A stretch of 64,000 bases of DNA. Source: Shewanella marinintestina. Lineage in GTDB: Bacteria; Pseudomonadota; Gammaproteobacteria; Enterobacterales; Shewanellaceae. Each line of letters starts with the position of its first letter. Within the stretch, counting starts at the first letter, position 1. Shown here piece by piece: positions 9,206 through 19,498 of this stretch. The notes beneath the pieces were generated by a model. The model was not told the DNA's origin. It saw only the letters and a list, made by a program, of their open reading frames with translations, and made no database searches. Both the position numbers and the translations under genes were made by a program. The stretch covers positions 248,001 through 312,000 of the forward strand of contig NZ_JAKILC010000002.1 in NCBI RefSeq assembly GCF_023283845.1, read 5' to 3'.

Positions 9206-11530
9206 ATGCAGATCCGTTATTTTCTGGCCTTGAGCCTGCTTCCCCAATTAGTCTTAGCAGACGAAATCGAAACTGTGGACACAACAAGTTCACAGTGTGT
9301 TGTTGTGCCTCCTGTAAAGCCTTATGTACCGCTTTATGAGCTCAACACCCCCGCTGACTTAGCCCGTATTTATATTAGCTCCGATCGTTCCGATGCCCAA
9401 ATGGGTCAAAAAGCGACTTTTAGTGGCGATGTTAATTTCAGTCAAGGTGGGCGTAATATTGCAGCTGATGAAGCCATCTTAAATCAACAAGCTGAAGAGT
9501 TACATGCCAACGGTAATCTTGTCTTTCAGGATGAAATGTTTACCGTAACCGCAGATTCGCTTGTGGCGAAAATGCGCAGTAATAGCGCGGTACTTAGTGG
9601 TGCGCAGTATTGGCTACACGGGCAACAGATCCATGGTGATGCAGAAACTTTAGAGATCACCAAAGAGAACAACCTACTCTTAGCTGGCACTAATTTTACC
9701 ACCTGTCCAGGCGATGATCCTGCCTGGTTGTTAGAAGCTGACCGGATTAAAATAGACAGCACTGAAGAGTGGGGAGAGATTTGGGACGCTAAGATTAAGA
9801 TTGCTGGCGTGCCTGTGATGTATGTGCCATACATGACGATTCCGGTATCCGATAAACGTAAATCAGGCTTCTTATTCCCAACATTTAGCACTAGCACCAC
9901 TAACGGTGTTGAAGTCGCAACGCCTTATTATTGGAACATTGCACCTGAATACGATTTAACTTTCACACCCAACTATATGTCTGCTCGCGGCCTCTATACT
10001 AAGACTGAATTTAGATATTTAGCTGGTGAAAAACAGCAAGGTCAATTAAACCTAGAATACTTGGCAGATGATGACAAACTCGTTGGCAGCCCAGACCGAT
10101 ATTTGTATCACTGGGAACATCAAGGTGCGATTAATAAAAATTGGCGCGTCTTAGCTAACTACACTGATGTATCAGATAATAACTACTTTAATGATTTAAG
10201 CTCTGATGTACAGCGAGCGACAGATAATCAATTAACCCGTATTGGTGAGATTGCCTATTTTGAACAAAATTGGGATATCAGCGCCCGCGTCCAAGATATA
10301 AAAGTGCTGGGTGAGGAAGAGAAGCCTTATCAAGTGATGCCACAGTTTGTCTTTAACTACCGCTCACCAGACTATTGGAAAGGGTTAGATCTTAACTTTA
10401 ATAGCGAACTAACCAATTTTGAGCATCAAGACAGCGAGTACTCGACGGCAACTCGTTTGCATCTTGAGCCGAGTATTTCGTACCCAATTCATGGTCCTGC
10501 GGGCTCGTTGACCAGTGAAGTAAAGCTTTTACAAACTAACTACTGGCAAGACGATCGCTCAGACTTAATGACTTCAGAGTTGAGTGACACAGTAAACCGT
10601 ACATTGCCGCAAGTTCGCATTCATGGACAAGTCAATTTTGAGCGTTTTACCGATTATTTTGATACTAACTATCGTCAAACATTAGAGCCTCAGTTCCAGT
10701 ACCTATATGTAGGTTATGAAGATCAATCTGATATTGGTATTTATGACACTGCGCTGCTTCAAGAAGATTACAACGGTCTATTTAGAGATCGCCGCTTCTC
10801 GGGTCTAGATCGTATTGCCGATGCAAATCAGTTTACCTTGGGCTTAACCACTAAACTGTTCAATGAGCAAAATCGAGAAGTGTTCAAGTTTAGCTTGGGC
10901 CAAATCATCTATATCGAAGACAGTCGTGTCGGTATTAACGATATAAAAGGTAGCAATGATACTTTTGTTCAAGAAAATACATCTAACTCAGCTGTTGCCG
11001 CCGAACTTAGTACTCAGCTTTACTCTGATTGGTTCTTAAGTGGTTCTATCCAATATGATGTAAAAGAAAGCGAAAACAAAAAAAGCGAAGTGACTGTTGA
11101 TTACCGACCTGGTGAGAACAAACTTTTACAAGCGAGCTATCGCTATGTACCTGATTTGCTTAATACCAATACCAATGAGTCGGTTGATATTAAACAGCTT
11201 GGTTTTCGCGGCGCTTGGCCGCTTAACGATAGCATATACCTAGTCGGTAATTGGTATTACGACTTAAACGAGAGCCGCGCAGTGGAGACCTATACTGGTT
11301 TTCAATATGAATCATGTTGCTGGGCAGTGCGTTTGAGTTATCATTACCGCATCAAGACCAATTATATTGACGAAGATAATCCGGTACAGGATACTCGAGA
11401 GCTATTTGAAAGTGGGGTCTACCTAAACTTTGTCGTCAAAGGACTTGGTGGTTCAGGCCCATTAGGCGTGTCAGATATGTTGGATGACGGTCTATTTAAC
11501 TACCGTAAACCACTTTATTTGAAGAATTAG
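9206..11530 (+). CDS. lptD: LPS-assembly outer-membrane protein LptD
   Basis: LptD is the outer-membrane barrel that, with LptE, inserts lipopolysaccharide into the outer leaflet. Of 774 residues, 1-18 are a signal peptide (VLA|DE), about 50-190 form the OstA/LptA-like periplasmic jellyroll and the rest forms the large C-terminal barrel. The four cysteines that make the inter-domain disulfides in E. coli are present: C31, C167 and the adjacent pair C704-C705 (YESCCWAV). Divergent from amgK; surA follows after about 125 bp. Confidence 0.97.
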   Translation: MQIRYFLALSLLPQLVLADEIETVDTTSSQCVVVPPVKPYVPLYELNTPADLARIYISSDRSDAQMGQKATFSGDVNFSQGGRNIAADEAILNQQAEELHANGNLVFQDEMFTVTADSLVAKMRSNSAVLSGAQYWLHGQQIHGDAETLEITKENNLLLAGTNFTTCPGDDPAWLLEADRIKIDSTEEWGEIWDAKIKIAGVPVMYVPYMTIPVSDKRKSGFLFPTFSTSTTNGVEVATPYYWNIAPEYDLTFTPNYMSARGLYTKTEFRYLAGEKQQGQLNLEYLADDDKLVGSPDRYLYHWEHQGAINKNWRVLANYTDVSDNNYFNDLSSDVQRATDNQLTRIGEIAYFEQNWDISARVQDIKVLGEEEKPYQVMPQFVFNYRSPDYWKGLDLNFNSELTNFEHQDSEYSTATRLHLEPSISYPIHGPAGSLTSEVKLLQTNYWQDDRSDLMTSELSDTVNRTLPQVRIHGQVNFERFTDYFDTNYRQTLEPQFQYLYVGYEDQSDIGIYDTALLQEDYNGLFRDRRFSGLDRIADANQFTLGLTTKLFNEQNREVFKFSLGQIIYIEDSRVGINDIKGSNDTFVQENTSNSAVAAELSTQLYSDWFLSGSIQYDVKESENKKSEVTVDYRPGENKLLQASYRYVPDLLNTNTNESVDIKQLGFRGAWPLNDSIYLVGNWYYDLNESRAVETYTGFQYESCCWAVRLSYHYRIKTNYIDEDNPVQDTRELFESGVYLNFVVKGLGGSGPLGVSDMLDDGLFNYRKPLYLKN

Positions 11531-11657
11531 CAAATAAATAACTTTAAAAAATGCTGAACCTAGCTGAAGACATGCAGTCAAAGCAGGACTATAGAATCAT
11601 TAACTCGGCAATAAAATGCCGTAGATGACACTCAATAAAAGCCAAGGATTTTAGTGG

Positions 11658-12962
11658 ATGAAACGCTGTAACCAATTAATTTTTGCCCTTATGACTTTGG
11701 CTATGAGCCAGTCAATTCAAGCTGCGCCAACGCCACTCGATCGCGTAACAGTGCAGATAAATGAAGGGATTATTTTAGAAAGTGAAGTTAGCGGCATGGT
11801 TAAAACCATTAAAGCTAATGCTCAAAGCGCTGGCCAAAAACTGCCTTCAGATACCGCACTGCGCACTCAGGTTATCGAACGTTTAATCTTAACTCGCTTG
11901 CAAATGCAAACTGCAGACAGAATTGGTTTGCATATTGGTGATTTACAGTTAGATCAAACTATTGAGAATATTGCTAAAGAGCAAAATGTTACTGTTGCGC
12001 AAATGAAAGCTCAAATTGAAAGTGAAGGCTCTACTTTTGCTGAATACCGTGAACAACTTCGCGAAGAGATCACTTTAGGTGAAATTCAACGCATCCAAGT
12101 TCAGCGCCGTATTCAAGTTTCTCCACAAGAAGTTAATAACCTAGTGAAGCTTATTAATGAACAAGGGCTTAAGGATGTTGAATTCCAAATTGGTCATATC
12201 TTAATTGATGTGCCAAGCGATGCTAATAGCCAACAGTTAGATGCTGCAAGTAAACGTGCAGCGACTGTAATGAAGCGATTACAAGATGGTGACGATTTTA
12301 GAAGTATCGCTATTGCTGCGTCATCAGGCCCAAAGGCACTAGAAGGTGGTATTTGGGATTATATGAACATCAATGAGATGCCAACCTTATTCGCTGAAGT
12401 AGTAGGCGATGCTAAAACTGGTGATATAATAGGCCCAATTAAGAGCGCATCTGGTTTTCATATTATTAAGATTATGGATGCCCGAGGCTTGCAGACTAAA
12501 GAAGTTGACGAAGTAAAGTCTCGCCACATTCTGCTCAAGCCATCACCGATTCTGTCTGAAGAACGTGCTAAAAACATGATGGACCGATTCCTTACACAAG
12601 TCAGAACTGGTGAAGCTAAGTTTGAAGATCTTGCTCGTCAATATTCAGAAGATCCAGGTTCGGCGGTTAAAGGCGGTGAATTAGGTTGGGCGGATCCTAA
12701 TATCTACGTACCTGCTTTCTCACAAGAACTGAATAGCTTAGAAATTGGTGAATACAGTGAGCCTTTCCGTTCAACTCACGGCTGGCACATTGTTCAACTA
12801 GAAGATAAACGCACGACTGATGCAACCGACCAATTTAATACTAATCGTGCGCACCAACTAATTTTCCGTCGTAAGTTTAATGAAGAGTTACAAAACTGGT
12901 TAGATGAAATGCGTGCAGAAGCATTCATCGATATTTTTGAGCCGGAAACTAACCGAGGTTAA
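11658..12962 (+). CDS. surA: Periplasmic chaperone/prolyl isomerase SurA
   Basis: SurA carries unfolded outer-membrane proteins, including LptD, across the periplasm. Its 434 residues comprise a signal peptide (1-22, ending SIQA), the N-terminal chaperone domain (about 25-150) and two parvulin domains (about 172-272 and 283-382; the latter has [10 protein letters not shown] and GGELGWADP), then the C-terminal helix. It is followed 5 nt later by pdxA, so the two are likely co-transcribed as in E. coli. Confidence 0.97.
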   Translation: MKRCNQLIFALMTLAMSQSIQAAPTPLDRVTVQINEGIILESEVSGMVKTIKANAQSAGQKLPSDTALRTQVIERLILTRLQMQTADRIGLHIGDLQLDQTIENIAKEQNVTVAQMKAQIESEGSTFAEYREQLREEITLGEIQRIQVQRRIQVSPQEVNNLVKLINEQGLKDVEFQIGHILIDVPSDANSQQLDAASKRAATVMKRLQDGDDFRSIAIAASSGPKALEGGIWDYMNINEMPTLFAEVVGDAKTGDIIGPIKSASGFHIIKIMDARGLQTKEVDEVKSRHILLKPSPILSEERAKNMMDRFLTQVRTGEAKFEDLARQYSEDPGSAVKGGELGWADPNIYVPAFSQELNSLEIGEYSEPFRSTHGWHIVQLEDKRTTDATDQFNTNRAHQLIFRRKFNEELQNWLDEMRAEAFIDIFEPETNRG

Positions 12963-12967
12963 TACTA

Positions 12968-13951
12968 TTGTCGACTAAACGAATTGCCATCACGCCGGGT
13001 GAACCGGCGGGGATCGGCCCCGATTTAGTGATACAACTAGCTCAGCAGGCTTGGCCTGCTGAGCTAGTTGTTTGTGCTGATCCACAACTATTACAGTCTC
13101 GCGCTAAGAAACTTGGCTTACCTATTCAGCTACGTCCATATCAGCCGAATCAACCAGCCAAGGCGCAAGAAGCCGGCACACTAACAATAGTCCCCTTTGC
13201 TCTTGAAACTGAAGCTATATGCGGCAAGTTAAACGAAGCCAATAGTGCTTATGTTGTTGAAACGCTCAGATTCGCTGGTGAAAAAAATATGAGCGGAGAG
13301 TTTGATGCCGTCGTAACTGGACCAGTGCATAAAGGTATTATTAACGAAGCGGGCATTCCATTTAGCGGACATACAGAGTTTTTTGCTAACCAAGCAAACT
13401 GTCAGGATGTTGTTATGATGCTGGCGGCACCAGGGCTTCAAGTTGCACTTGTGACCACCCATATCCCCCTTGCTTATGTATCAAAAGCTATTACTCGCGA
13501 TCGCCTACATCAAATCATTAAAATCTTACATAAAGATTTAGTTGATAAGTTTGCAATTGAAGCACCGAGAATTTATGTCTGTGGTTTAAATCCACATGCT
13601 GGTGAAGATGGTCATCTTGGCAGAGAAGAAATAGATACAATTATTCCTGCGCTAAATGAACTACGCGAGCTTGATATGGATATCGTTGGTCCATTGCCAG
13701 CAGATACCCTATTCCAACCAAAATACTTAGAAGATGCTGACGTTGTACTTGCTATGTACCACGATCAGGGGCTTCCAGTACTAAAATCTAGAGGGTTTGG
13801 CAGTTCAGTCAATATCACTCTAGGATTACCCTATATAAGAACGTCGGTCGACCATGGTACGGCCCTAGAGCTTGCAGGCACTGGTACTGCAGATATCGGC
13901 AGTTTCGTCTGCGCATTAAATAAAGCCATTGATTTGGCTGCAAAGAATTAG
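12968..13951 (+). CDS. pdxA: 4-hydroxythreonine-4-phosphate dehydrogenase
   Basis: PdxA oxidises 4-phosphohydroxy-L-threonine in pyridoxal-phosphate synthesis. The 327 residues contain the family motifs [13 protein letters not shown] at the N terminus, [20 protein letters not shown] and [13 protein letters not shown], and the metal-ligand stretch [12 protein letters not shown]. The start is TTG 12968, with GAGG about 9 nt upstream inside the end of surA; no in-frame ATG is available. A striking perfect inverted repeat lies inside the gene at 13033-13071. Confidence 0.96.
   Translation: MSTKRIAITPGEPAGIGPDLVIQLAQQAWPAELVVCADPQLLQSRAKKLGLPIQLRPYQPNQPAKAQEAGTLTIVPFALETEAICGKLNEANSAYVVETLRFAGEKNMSGEFDAVVTGPVHKGIINEAGIPFSGHTEFFANQANCQDVVMMLAAPGLQVALVTTHIPLAYVSKAITRDRLHQIIKILHKDLVDKFAIEAPRIYVCGLNPHAGEDGHLGREEIDTIIPALNELRELDMDIVGPLPADTLFQPKYLEDADVVLAMYHDQGLPVLKSRGFGSSVNITLGLPYIRTSVDHGTALELAGTGTADIGSFVCALNKAIDLAAKN
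13033..13071. repeat. Perfect 18-bp inverted repeat inside pdxA
   Basis: The arms at 13033-13050 and 13054-13071 are exact reverse complements (ACAACTAGCTCAGCAGGC on the left) with only TTG between them. It codes for the conserved segment [13 protein letters not shown], so the protein is intact. Such a long perfect hairpin in coding DNA is unusual. Confidence 0.95.
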
Positions 13952-13967
13952 TGATAAAAGTTACCTC

Positions 13968-14771
13968 ATGAGCAATAAAGTACATTTAGGCCATACGGCC
14001 AGAAAGCGTTTTGGACAAAACTTCTTAACCGACGAAAATGTGATTAATCGCATCGTGGGTGCAATTTCTCCAGATAACGATCATGTTATGGTTGAGATTG
14101 GCCCTGGTTTAGCGGCATTGACCGAACCTGTAGCAAGTGGCATTGATAAGCTAACAGTAGTTGAACTAGATAAAGATCTGGTTGAACGTTTACAACAGCA
14201 CCCTGTATTGAAAGATAAGTTAGAAATACACCAAGGTGATGCGCTTAAGTTCGACTTCAATCAGTTAGTACGTGAAGACAAGCAGATGAAAGTATTTGGT
14301 AATTTACCATACAACATCTCTACACCGCTTATGTTCCACTTGTTTGAGTTTGCTCAGCATATTGAAAACATGCACTTCATGCTGCAAAAAGAAGTGGTAT
14401 TAAGACTGTCTGCATCGCCAGGAACAAAAGCATACGGCCGCTTAACCGTAATGGCGCAATACCATTGCCAAGTTATGCCCGTACTTGAAGTGCCGCCAGG
14501 GTGCTTTACACCACCACCAAAGGTTGATTCAGCCGTTGTACGTTTAGTGCCATACAAAACTAAACCTTGGCCATGTAAAGACGTCGACTTATTAAGAAAC
14601 TTAACGACGACTGCATTTAACATGCGTCGTAAAACGTTAAGAAATAACCTTAAGCAAATGTTATCAGATGAAGACTTTGCAACGCTTGGTATTGACCCAA
14701 CGTTACGACCAGAGCAAATTCGCGTCGACCAATATGTTGCTATGGCTAACCACGTATTTGATAAAAAGTAA
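13968..14771 (+). CDS. rsmA: 16S rRNA dimethyladenosine transferase RsmA/KsgA
   Basis: Dimethylates the two adjacent adenines near the 3' end of 16S rRNA in late 30S assembly. 268 residues; the N-terminal [11 protein letters not shown], the SAM-binding [13 protein letters not shown] (about 50-62) and the catalytic NLPYNIS motif are present. The frame is open upstream into pdxA, but the ATG at 13968 gives the family N terminus; it lies 16 nt after the pdxA stop. A terminator follows, so apaG probably needs its own promoter or read-through. Confidence 0.97.
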   Translation: MSNKVHLGHTARKRFGQNFLTDENVINRIVGAISPDNDHVMVEIGPGLAALTEPVASGIDKLTVVELDKDLVERLQQHPVLKDKLEIHQGDALKFDFNQLVREDKQMKVFGNLPYNISTPLMFHLFEFAQHIENMHFMLQKEVVLRLSASPGTKAYGRLTVMAQYHCQVMPVLEVPPGCFTPPPKVDSAVVRLVPYKTKPWPCKDVDLLRNLTTTAFNMRRKTLRNNLKQMLSDEDFATLGIDPTLRPEQIRVDQYVAMANHVFDKK

Positions 14772-14793
14772 CTTTATTCTTTACCAACAAATA

Positions 14794-14818
14794 AAAGGGC
14801 ATTAACAGCCCTTTTTTT
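14794..14818 (+). terminator. Terminator after rsmA
   Basis: Stem AAAGGGC / GCCCTTT with a 7-nt loop followed by a run of T. Confidence 0.8.
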
Positions 14819-14926
14819 ATACCTTTTTAATAGATAATGACCTATTAATTAAAGAAAACTCCCTTTAAGATGAAGTACGCACATAGCATTAAATATAAGA
14901 TTAACTTCAGCTTTCTAGAGGTCTAT

Positions 14927-15307
14927 ATGAGCCATTCAGTTCCATCTGTCAGAGTCGACGTAAAAACAGAATATATAGAAACACAATCCTCCCCAGATGA
15001 AGATAAATATCTATTTAGCTACACTATTACCATACATAACCTTGGATATGACGATGTCACGTTGAAAAGTCGTCATTGGTGTATTACCGACTCTAATGGC
15101 CGAAAAAGCGAAGTCCATGGCGCAGGGGTAGTTGGGGAAACACCGACAATAAAGCCCAATAGCAGTTACCAATATACCAGCGGCACCGTATTAGATACTC
15201 CGCTTGGAGTAATGGAAGGTAGCTACACTATGGTCGATAACCTAGGTGCAGAATTCAAAGCACCAATTTCAGCTTTTCGTCTATCGATTCCAGGTTTACT
15301 TCATTAA
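14927..15307 (+). CDS. apaG: ApaG (DUF525) protein
   Basis: 126-residue beta-sandwich protein of the ApaG family, which shares an Fbox-A/DUF525 fold; biochemical role not settled. The motifs RHWCITDSNG, VVGETPTIKPNSSYQYTSG and GVMEGSYTM are typical. The ATG at 14927, preceded by TAGAGG, gives the normal length; an upstream ATG at 14870 would add 19 non-conserved residues. Eighteen nt before apaH, forming the usual apaGH pair. Confidence 0.95.
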   Translation: MSHSVPSVRVDVKTEYIETQSSPDEDKYLFSYTITIHNLGYDDVTLKSRHWCITDSNGRKSEVHGAGVVGETPTIKPNSSYQYTSGTVLDTPLGVMEGSYTMVDNLGAEFKAPISAFRLSIPGLLH

Positions 15308-15325
15308 TTATAAATACAGGCAAAA

Positions 15326-16159
15326 ATGGCAAATTATTTTGTAGGTGATATACAAGGTTGCTTTGAAGAACTCACCTTACTGCTTAAAAAAGTAGACTTT
15401 AACCCTTCTAAAGACTGTTTATGGGCAGTCGGCGATCTCGTCGCTAGAGGCCCTGGCTCGCTAGAGACGTTACGTTTTTTCAAGTCACTTTCAGGTTCCG
15501 CTAAAATCGTATTAGGTAACCATGACCTGCATCTAATGGCCATACACGGTAAGCTGAAACGTGCTAACCCAAAAGACCACTTAGGTGCCCTTCTCGCCGC
15601 TAATGATATTGAGAATATTATCGACTGGCTTAGGCTGCAGCCTTTGTATCAGGAATTACCAGAAAAAAATATCATTATGACCCACGCAGGCGTTCCGCCA
15701 GAGTGGGACTTAGCAACCCTGCGCCAACAAGCAAATTTAGTTAGCCACGCATTGCAATCAAAAGATTATTTACAAGATTTAATCAGCCAAATGTATGGTA
15801 ATGATATTGACCAATTCAGTTTTGCACTTAGTCCACTAGAAAAACAGATTTATTGTATAAACGCCCTGACCCGCATGCGTTATTTAACCCTAGATGGCCG
15901 CTTAAATTTTAACTGTAAATCACCGCTACAGGATTGTAACCACGCAGATCTGCAACCTTGGTTTAGTCAAACCTCAAAATTACCAGATAACTATAGGGTG
16001 GTTTTTGGACACTGGGCAGCCATCATGGGACAAACTCACGTAGCCAATAGATTAGCTCTCGATACTGGCTGTTGCTGGGGGGAGTATATGACTTTATGGC
16101 ACCTAGAGTCGGATCAAAAAATTCTTCAACCCAAATTAAAAGACGTTAAAACTAGTTAG
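15326..16159 (+). CDS. apaH: Symmetrical bis(5'-nucleosyl)-tetraphosphatase ApaH
   Basis: Hydrolyses Ap4A to two ADP and removes Np4 caps from RNA. 277 residues, normal length. The metallophosphatase signature appears in order: GDIQGCF at the N terminus, GDLVARGP near 37 and GNHDLHL near 62, with the later MTHAGVPP and FGHWAA histidines. Probably co-transcribed with apaG. Confidence 0.96.
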   Translation: MANYFVGDIQGCFEELTLLLKKVDFNPSKDCLWAVGDLVARGPGSLETLRFFKSLSGSAKIVLGNHDLHLMAIHGKLKRANPKDHLGALLAANDIENIIDWLRLQPLYQELPEKNIIMTHAGVPPEWDLATLRQQANLVSHALQSKDYLQDLISQMYGNDIDQFSFALSPLEKQIYCINALTRMRYLTLDGRLNFNCKSPLQDCNHADLQPWFSQTSKLPDNYRVVFGHWAAIMGQTHVANRLALDTGCCWGEYMTLWHLESDQKILQPKLKDVKTS

Positions 16160-16167
16160 AAAAAAGT

Positions 16168-16194
16168 TAAACTATTATAACATTTGGCCGATAC
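16168..16194 (+). promoter_or_regulatory. Sigma-28 (FliA) promoter of the chemoreceptor gene
   Basis: TAAA at 16168, a 15-bp spacer and GCCGATAC at 16187 match the flagellar sigma-28 consensus (TAAA-N15-GCCGATAA) at all but the last base. It lies about 64 nt before the ATG of the methyl-accepting protein, tying its expression to the flagellar regulon. Confidence 0.85.
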
Positions 16195-16257
16195 ATAGAT
16201 CAGTAGCTGTCAGACTAACGCTGTGACTTAACTAAAAATAATAATAATGGAGCACTT

Positions 16258-18279
16258 ATGAAGTTAAATGTAGCCACCAGGGTGATAGCTGGATTTACGG
16301 TAGTCACCTTGCTACTACTGGTACTTGGAGCGGCGTCTTGGTTCACCAATAGCCAACTAAAAACAAGTACTCAGGTACTACAAGAACTTAGCCTGCCAGC
16401 TTTAGAATCAAGTGGACTCCTGTCACAAACCGTTTCTCAGCAAGAGAAGCAAATTATACGAGCATATTACAGCCCGAATGCTAGTGAAATGCCTGCAGTA
16501 AACGCTCAATTTACAGCCAACAGCAAAGTATTTAGTGCAGAGCTAAAAAAGCTGAGTGCACTGCTTAATAAGCAAGCTGAATTTAGTTCAATAATCCAAA
16601 CACTAGAAAGTAACTACACCCAATTTACCAACACCAGCAAAGATTTAATGGTCACCCATGAAAATGCGCTACTGACTAGTAAAAAAATTAGTGCTAAATA
16701 TGATGATATTGAAATGGGAGCAGACGATACATCGTCTTTATTACTCGACCTAATTGACTTAGAAATGAGTGATGACCCAGTCGAACAAGGCATAGCTGCT
16801 ACAGCCAGCAATTTAGAGCTAAGTTTCAGTAGTATTGTTAGTACCAGTTTTGATTTAAAAGCTAGCTCCGACAAAGCAAAGTTTGACGTCATTTCTAAAG
16901 AGCTCGATTACATCGTTAGCGACGCCCAGAGTAAAGTAGACTATGTCATCCATAACTGGGAAGGTATCGTAGACGCAGATCAAATTAATGAGATAGAAGC
17001 CGAAGCTCGTAAAGTCTTCAATATGATAAATGGAGACAACTCATTAATCGCATTTAAGCGCAATGAGATAACGTTAAATAATCGCGCGCAAACCTTACTA
17101 TCAGATGTAGAAGTGACGGCCAGTAATGTCAACAAGCAGATGAAGGCATTAACAGCAAACATCGAATCTGTTTCGAATACAATTAGCAGCGACGCTATTA
17201 CCAATATCGATACTGCTAGCGTTCGTACCCTGTTATTAATGTTAATTGCAATTGTCGTTGCAGTGGTTGTAAGCGTAGCGGTAGTGCGCCCATTAACTCG
17301 CTCTCTTGATAAAATAAACCACGCGTTAAACGTATTAGCTTCTGGCGATTTAACTCATAAACTCGATGATAGCGGCCATGATGAATTTGCAAAACTGTCA
17401 GCTAACTGCAATAAGCTCGTCGATAGTCTACGCAGTCTCATTCAAGGTATTTTAGAGCGTTCAGATCAGCTTGCTGCTGCTGCAGAAGAAACCTCGGCAA
17501 TTACCGCGCAAACCACTGTCGGCATTCAAGAGCAAAAAAGCCAAGTAGACCAGGTTGCTACAGCGACAACTCAGCTTAGCTCTAGTGCGCAACAAGTCAC
17601 TGCTAGCGCAGATGATGCATTAAGCCAGATTAAAGCTGCAGATGATGAAAGTCAGCATATGCGCTTAATCGCCGACGAAAACAAGCGTACTATTTTAGCC
17701 CTAGCAGATGAAGTATCTAAAGCGAGCGTAGTGATTAATAAGGTCCACGCTGACAGCGCATCAATCGGCTCAATTCTCGATGTTATTCGTGGTATCGCGG
17801 AGCAAACAAACTTACTAGCGCTAAATGCTGCGATTGAAGCTGCGCGCGCAGGCGAGCAAGGCCGAGGTTTTGCCGTAGTCGCTGACGAAGTCAGAAGCCT
17901 TGCATCAAGAACACAAGACTCAACTCAAGAGATCCAACAGATGATTGAAGTCCTACAACAAGGTACTCAAGAAGCTGTAGCAGTTATGGACTTAGGACGC
18001 ACTCAGGCTAACTCTTGCGTGGATAAAACAGAGCAAGCTAACAATGCACTTGAAAGTATTAGTGACGCAGTACATCGCGCTCACGACTCAGGAACTCATA
18101 TTGCTCATGCTGCTCAAGAGCAAAATTTAGTAAGCCAACAAGTATCTGAAAAGCTTGAACACATTGCAGCTATTTCAGAGGAGACTTCAACTGGCGCAGA
18201 TCAAACAGCACAGTCGAGCCATCAGGTTGCTCAGCTAGCAGAAGAACTACAAGCCTCAGTTAAAGAGTTCAAGGTATAA
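16258..18279 (+). CDS. Methyl-accepting chemotaxis protein
   Basis: Transmembrane chemoreceptor of 673 residues. TM1 lies at about 8-30, a long all-helical periplasmic sensor at about 31-320, TM2 near 323-343 ([19 protein letters not shown]), HAMP at about 345-400, and a cytoplasmic signalling rod with the CheA/CheW-binding hairpin [18 protein letters not shown] near 524. The periplasmic region is large enough for two stacked helical bundles (HBM-type) rather than a single 4HB, an inference from length and helical pattern. Ligand unknown. The perfect sigma-28 promoter upstream places it in the flagellar regulon. Confidence 0.93.
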   Translation: MKLNVATRVIAGFTVVTLLLLVLGAASWFTNSQLKTSTQVLQELSLPALESSGLLSQTVSQQEKQIIRAYYSPNASEMPAVNAQFTANSKVFSAELKKLSALLNKQAEFSSIIQTLESNYTQFTNTSKDLMVTHENALLTSKKISAKYDDIEMGADDTSSLLLDLIDLEMSDDPVEQGIAATASNLELSFSSIVSTSFDLKASSDKAKFDVISKELDYIVSDAQSKVDYVIHNWEGIVDADQINEIEAEARKVFNMINGDNSLIAFKRNEITLNNRAQTLLSDVEVTASNVNKQMKALTANIESVSNTISSDAITNIDTASVRTLLLMLIAIVVAVVVSVAVVRPLTRSLDKINHALNVLASGDLTHKLDDSGHDEFAKLSANCNKLVDSLRSLIQGILERSDQLAAAAEETSAITAQTTVGIQEQKSQVDQVATATTQLSSSAQQVTASADDALSQIKAADDESQHMRLIADENKRTILALADEVSKASVVINKVHADSASIGSILDVIRGIAEQTNLLALNAAIEAARAGEQGRGFAVVADEVRSLASRTQDSTQEIQQMIEVLQQGTQEAVAVMDLGRTQANSCVDKTEQANNALESISDAVHRAHDSGTHIAHAAQEQNLVSQQVSEKLEHIAAISEETSTGADQTAQSSHQVAQLAEELQASVKEFKV

Positions 18280-18309
18280 CCGATACTTATTAGAGTTAAG
18301 TAATAAAAG

Positions 18310-18335
18310 AAAAAGGTGCTAAATGCACCTTTTTT
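18310..18335 (+). terminator. Terminator of the chemoreceptor gene
   Basis: Stem AAAAAGGTGC / GCACCTTTTT with a 5-nt loop and T run. Confidence 0.85.
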
Positions 18336-18382
18336 ACTGTCTGTAACTAGAATGATTAAACCAAGCTGTAATCGACAGGCAT

Positions 18383-18411
18383 AAAAATACCGGGATAAAC
18401 CCGGTATTTTT
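18383..18411. terminator. Terminator of the DUF3718 gene
   Basis: 12-bp perfect stem (AAAAATACCGGG / CCCGGTATTTTT) with a 5-nt loop, symmetric A/T tracts; sits 12 nt past the minus-strand stop codon. Confidence 0.85.
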
Positions 18412-18422
18412 TATATATACAA

Positions 18423-18818
18423 TTAACCGCCAGCAATACGCGACTTAATCGCCGTGGTTATTTCACTGCCACTATGGCCATTACTCTCGGCCCAAGCAAC
18501 AATCGTCTGTCCATCGGCTTCAGCAGAACCTAACTCCGATGCAGGTAGGCGTTTAGCCACAAAAGTTCCTACTTTATTAGAGCCACTTTTAAGCGCAGTT
18601 CTAAGCAGGCTATCACCATTACAAGATACACCATTGTAAATATTACGTAGCTTTACACGGCTTTCTTTTAGTTTTTTACGCAAACGGTTTTTATCATCTG
18701 CCTGAACATAATTACAAATGTTAGCGGCTAATTGATCTTGATTTGCGGTAGCAGTAGATGAAACGGAAATTGAAGATGCCACGATTAGTGCAGCGATGCT
18801 CAAAGGCAACAAGCGCAT
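18423..18818 (-). CDS. Exported DUF3718 protein
   Basis: Small secreted protein of 131 residues. The signal peptide ends near TATA|NQ (about residue 25). The body carries the block NICNYVQADDKNRLRKKLKESR followed by NIYNGVSCNGDSLLR, which I recognise as DUF3718, common in Shewanella and relatives; two conserved cysteines may form a disulfide. Function unknown. ATG 18818 has GGAG 6 nt upstream. Confidence 0.8.
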   Translation of the reverse strand: MRLLPLSIAALIVASSISVSSTATANQDQLAANICNYVQADDKNRLRKKLKESRVKLRNIYNGVSCNGDSLLRTALKSGSNKVGTFVAKRLPASELGSAEADGQTIVAWAESNGHSGSEITTAIKSRIAGG

Positions 18819-18918
18819 CAGTCACTCCTTATTTTTTTAGTTTTTATTTATTTGAAAAGTAGCGCTATCGAGTAGGCTATCTTTATCGTTATACAGGGTA
18901 CTAAACAACCCTTTGAAT

Positions 18919-19401
18919 TTAACATTTTTTTACCAATTTGATAAAGCTATATTCAACTTCTTTATCGTTTTTAGCTACATCTCGAGATGTTTCAAGCCAG
19001 CTTCCATCGTTCCATTCAGGAAAATGAGTATCGCCTTCTACATCTAACGCGATCTCAGTGAGATATAAAATATCAGCCTGAGGTAATAACATTTGATACA
19101 ACTGACCACCACCTATCACGACAAGTTCTTCGCACGCACCTGCAACCAATTTGGCAGCCTCAAAACTTGTCACGGTAGTCACACCGTCAATCAACAGATC
19201 TGCCTGACGGCTAATCACAATATTATGTCGACCTGGTAGTGGACGCCCAATCGATTCATAGGTCTTTCGCCCCATAACCACAGGTTTTCCTAGTGTCATC
19301 GCTTTAAAGTGGCGTAGGTCTTCAGGAAGGTGCCATGGCATTTGATTATCTTTACCAATAACGCGGTTATTAGCCATTGCGGCAATCATAGCTATTTTCA
19401 T
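18919..19401 (-). CDS. folA: Dihydrofolate reductase
   Basis: Reduces dihydrofolate to tetrahydrofolate with NADPH. 160 residues, the usual bacterial length. Family features: MIAAMANNRVIGKDNQMPWHLPEDL at the N terminus with the catalytic acidic residue after WHLP, VMGRKTYESIGRPLPGR near 41 and VIGGGQLYQ near 94. GGAAG lies 5 nt before the ATG. Monocistronic; it lies near apaH as in many gammaproteobacteria. Confidence 0.97.
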   Translation of the reverse strand: MKIAMIAAMANNRVIGKDNQMPWHLPEDLRHFKAMTLGKPVVMGRKTYESIGRPLPGRHNIVISRQADLLIDGVTTVTSFEAAKLVAGACEELVVIGGGQLYQMLLPQADILYLTEIALDVEGDTHFPEWNDGSWLETSRDVAKNDKEVEYSFIKLVKKC

Positions 19402-19498
19402 TTTAACTTCCTTTTATGTGATCATTTGGCTCAATAAGGCAGACGCTACTGCAAAATTTGGGCAGTTTAATCATCTGCAAATAGCACTCTGAAACTTA

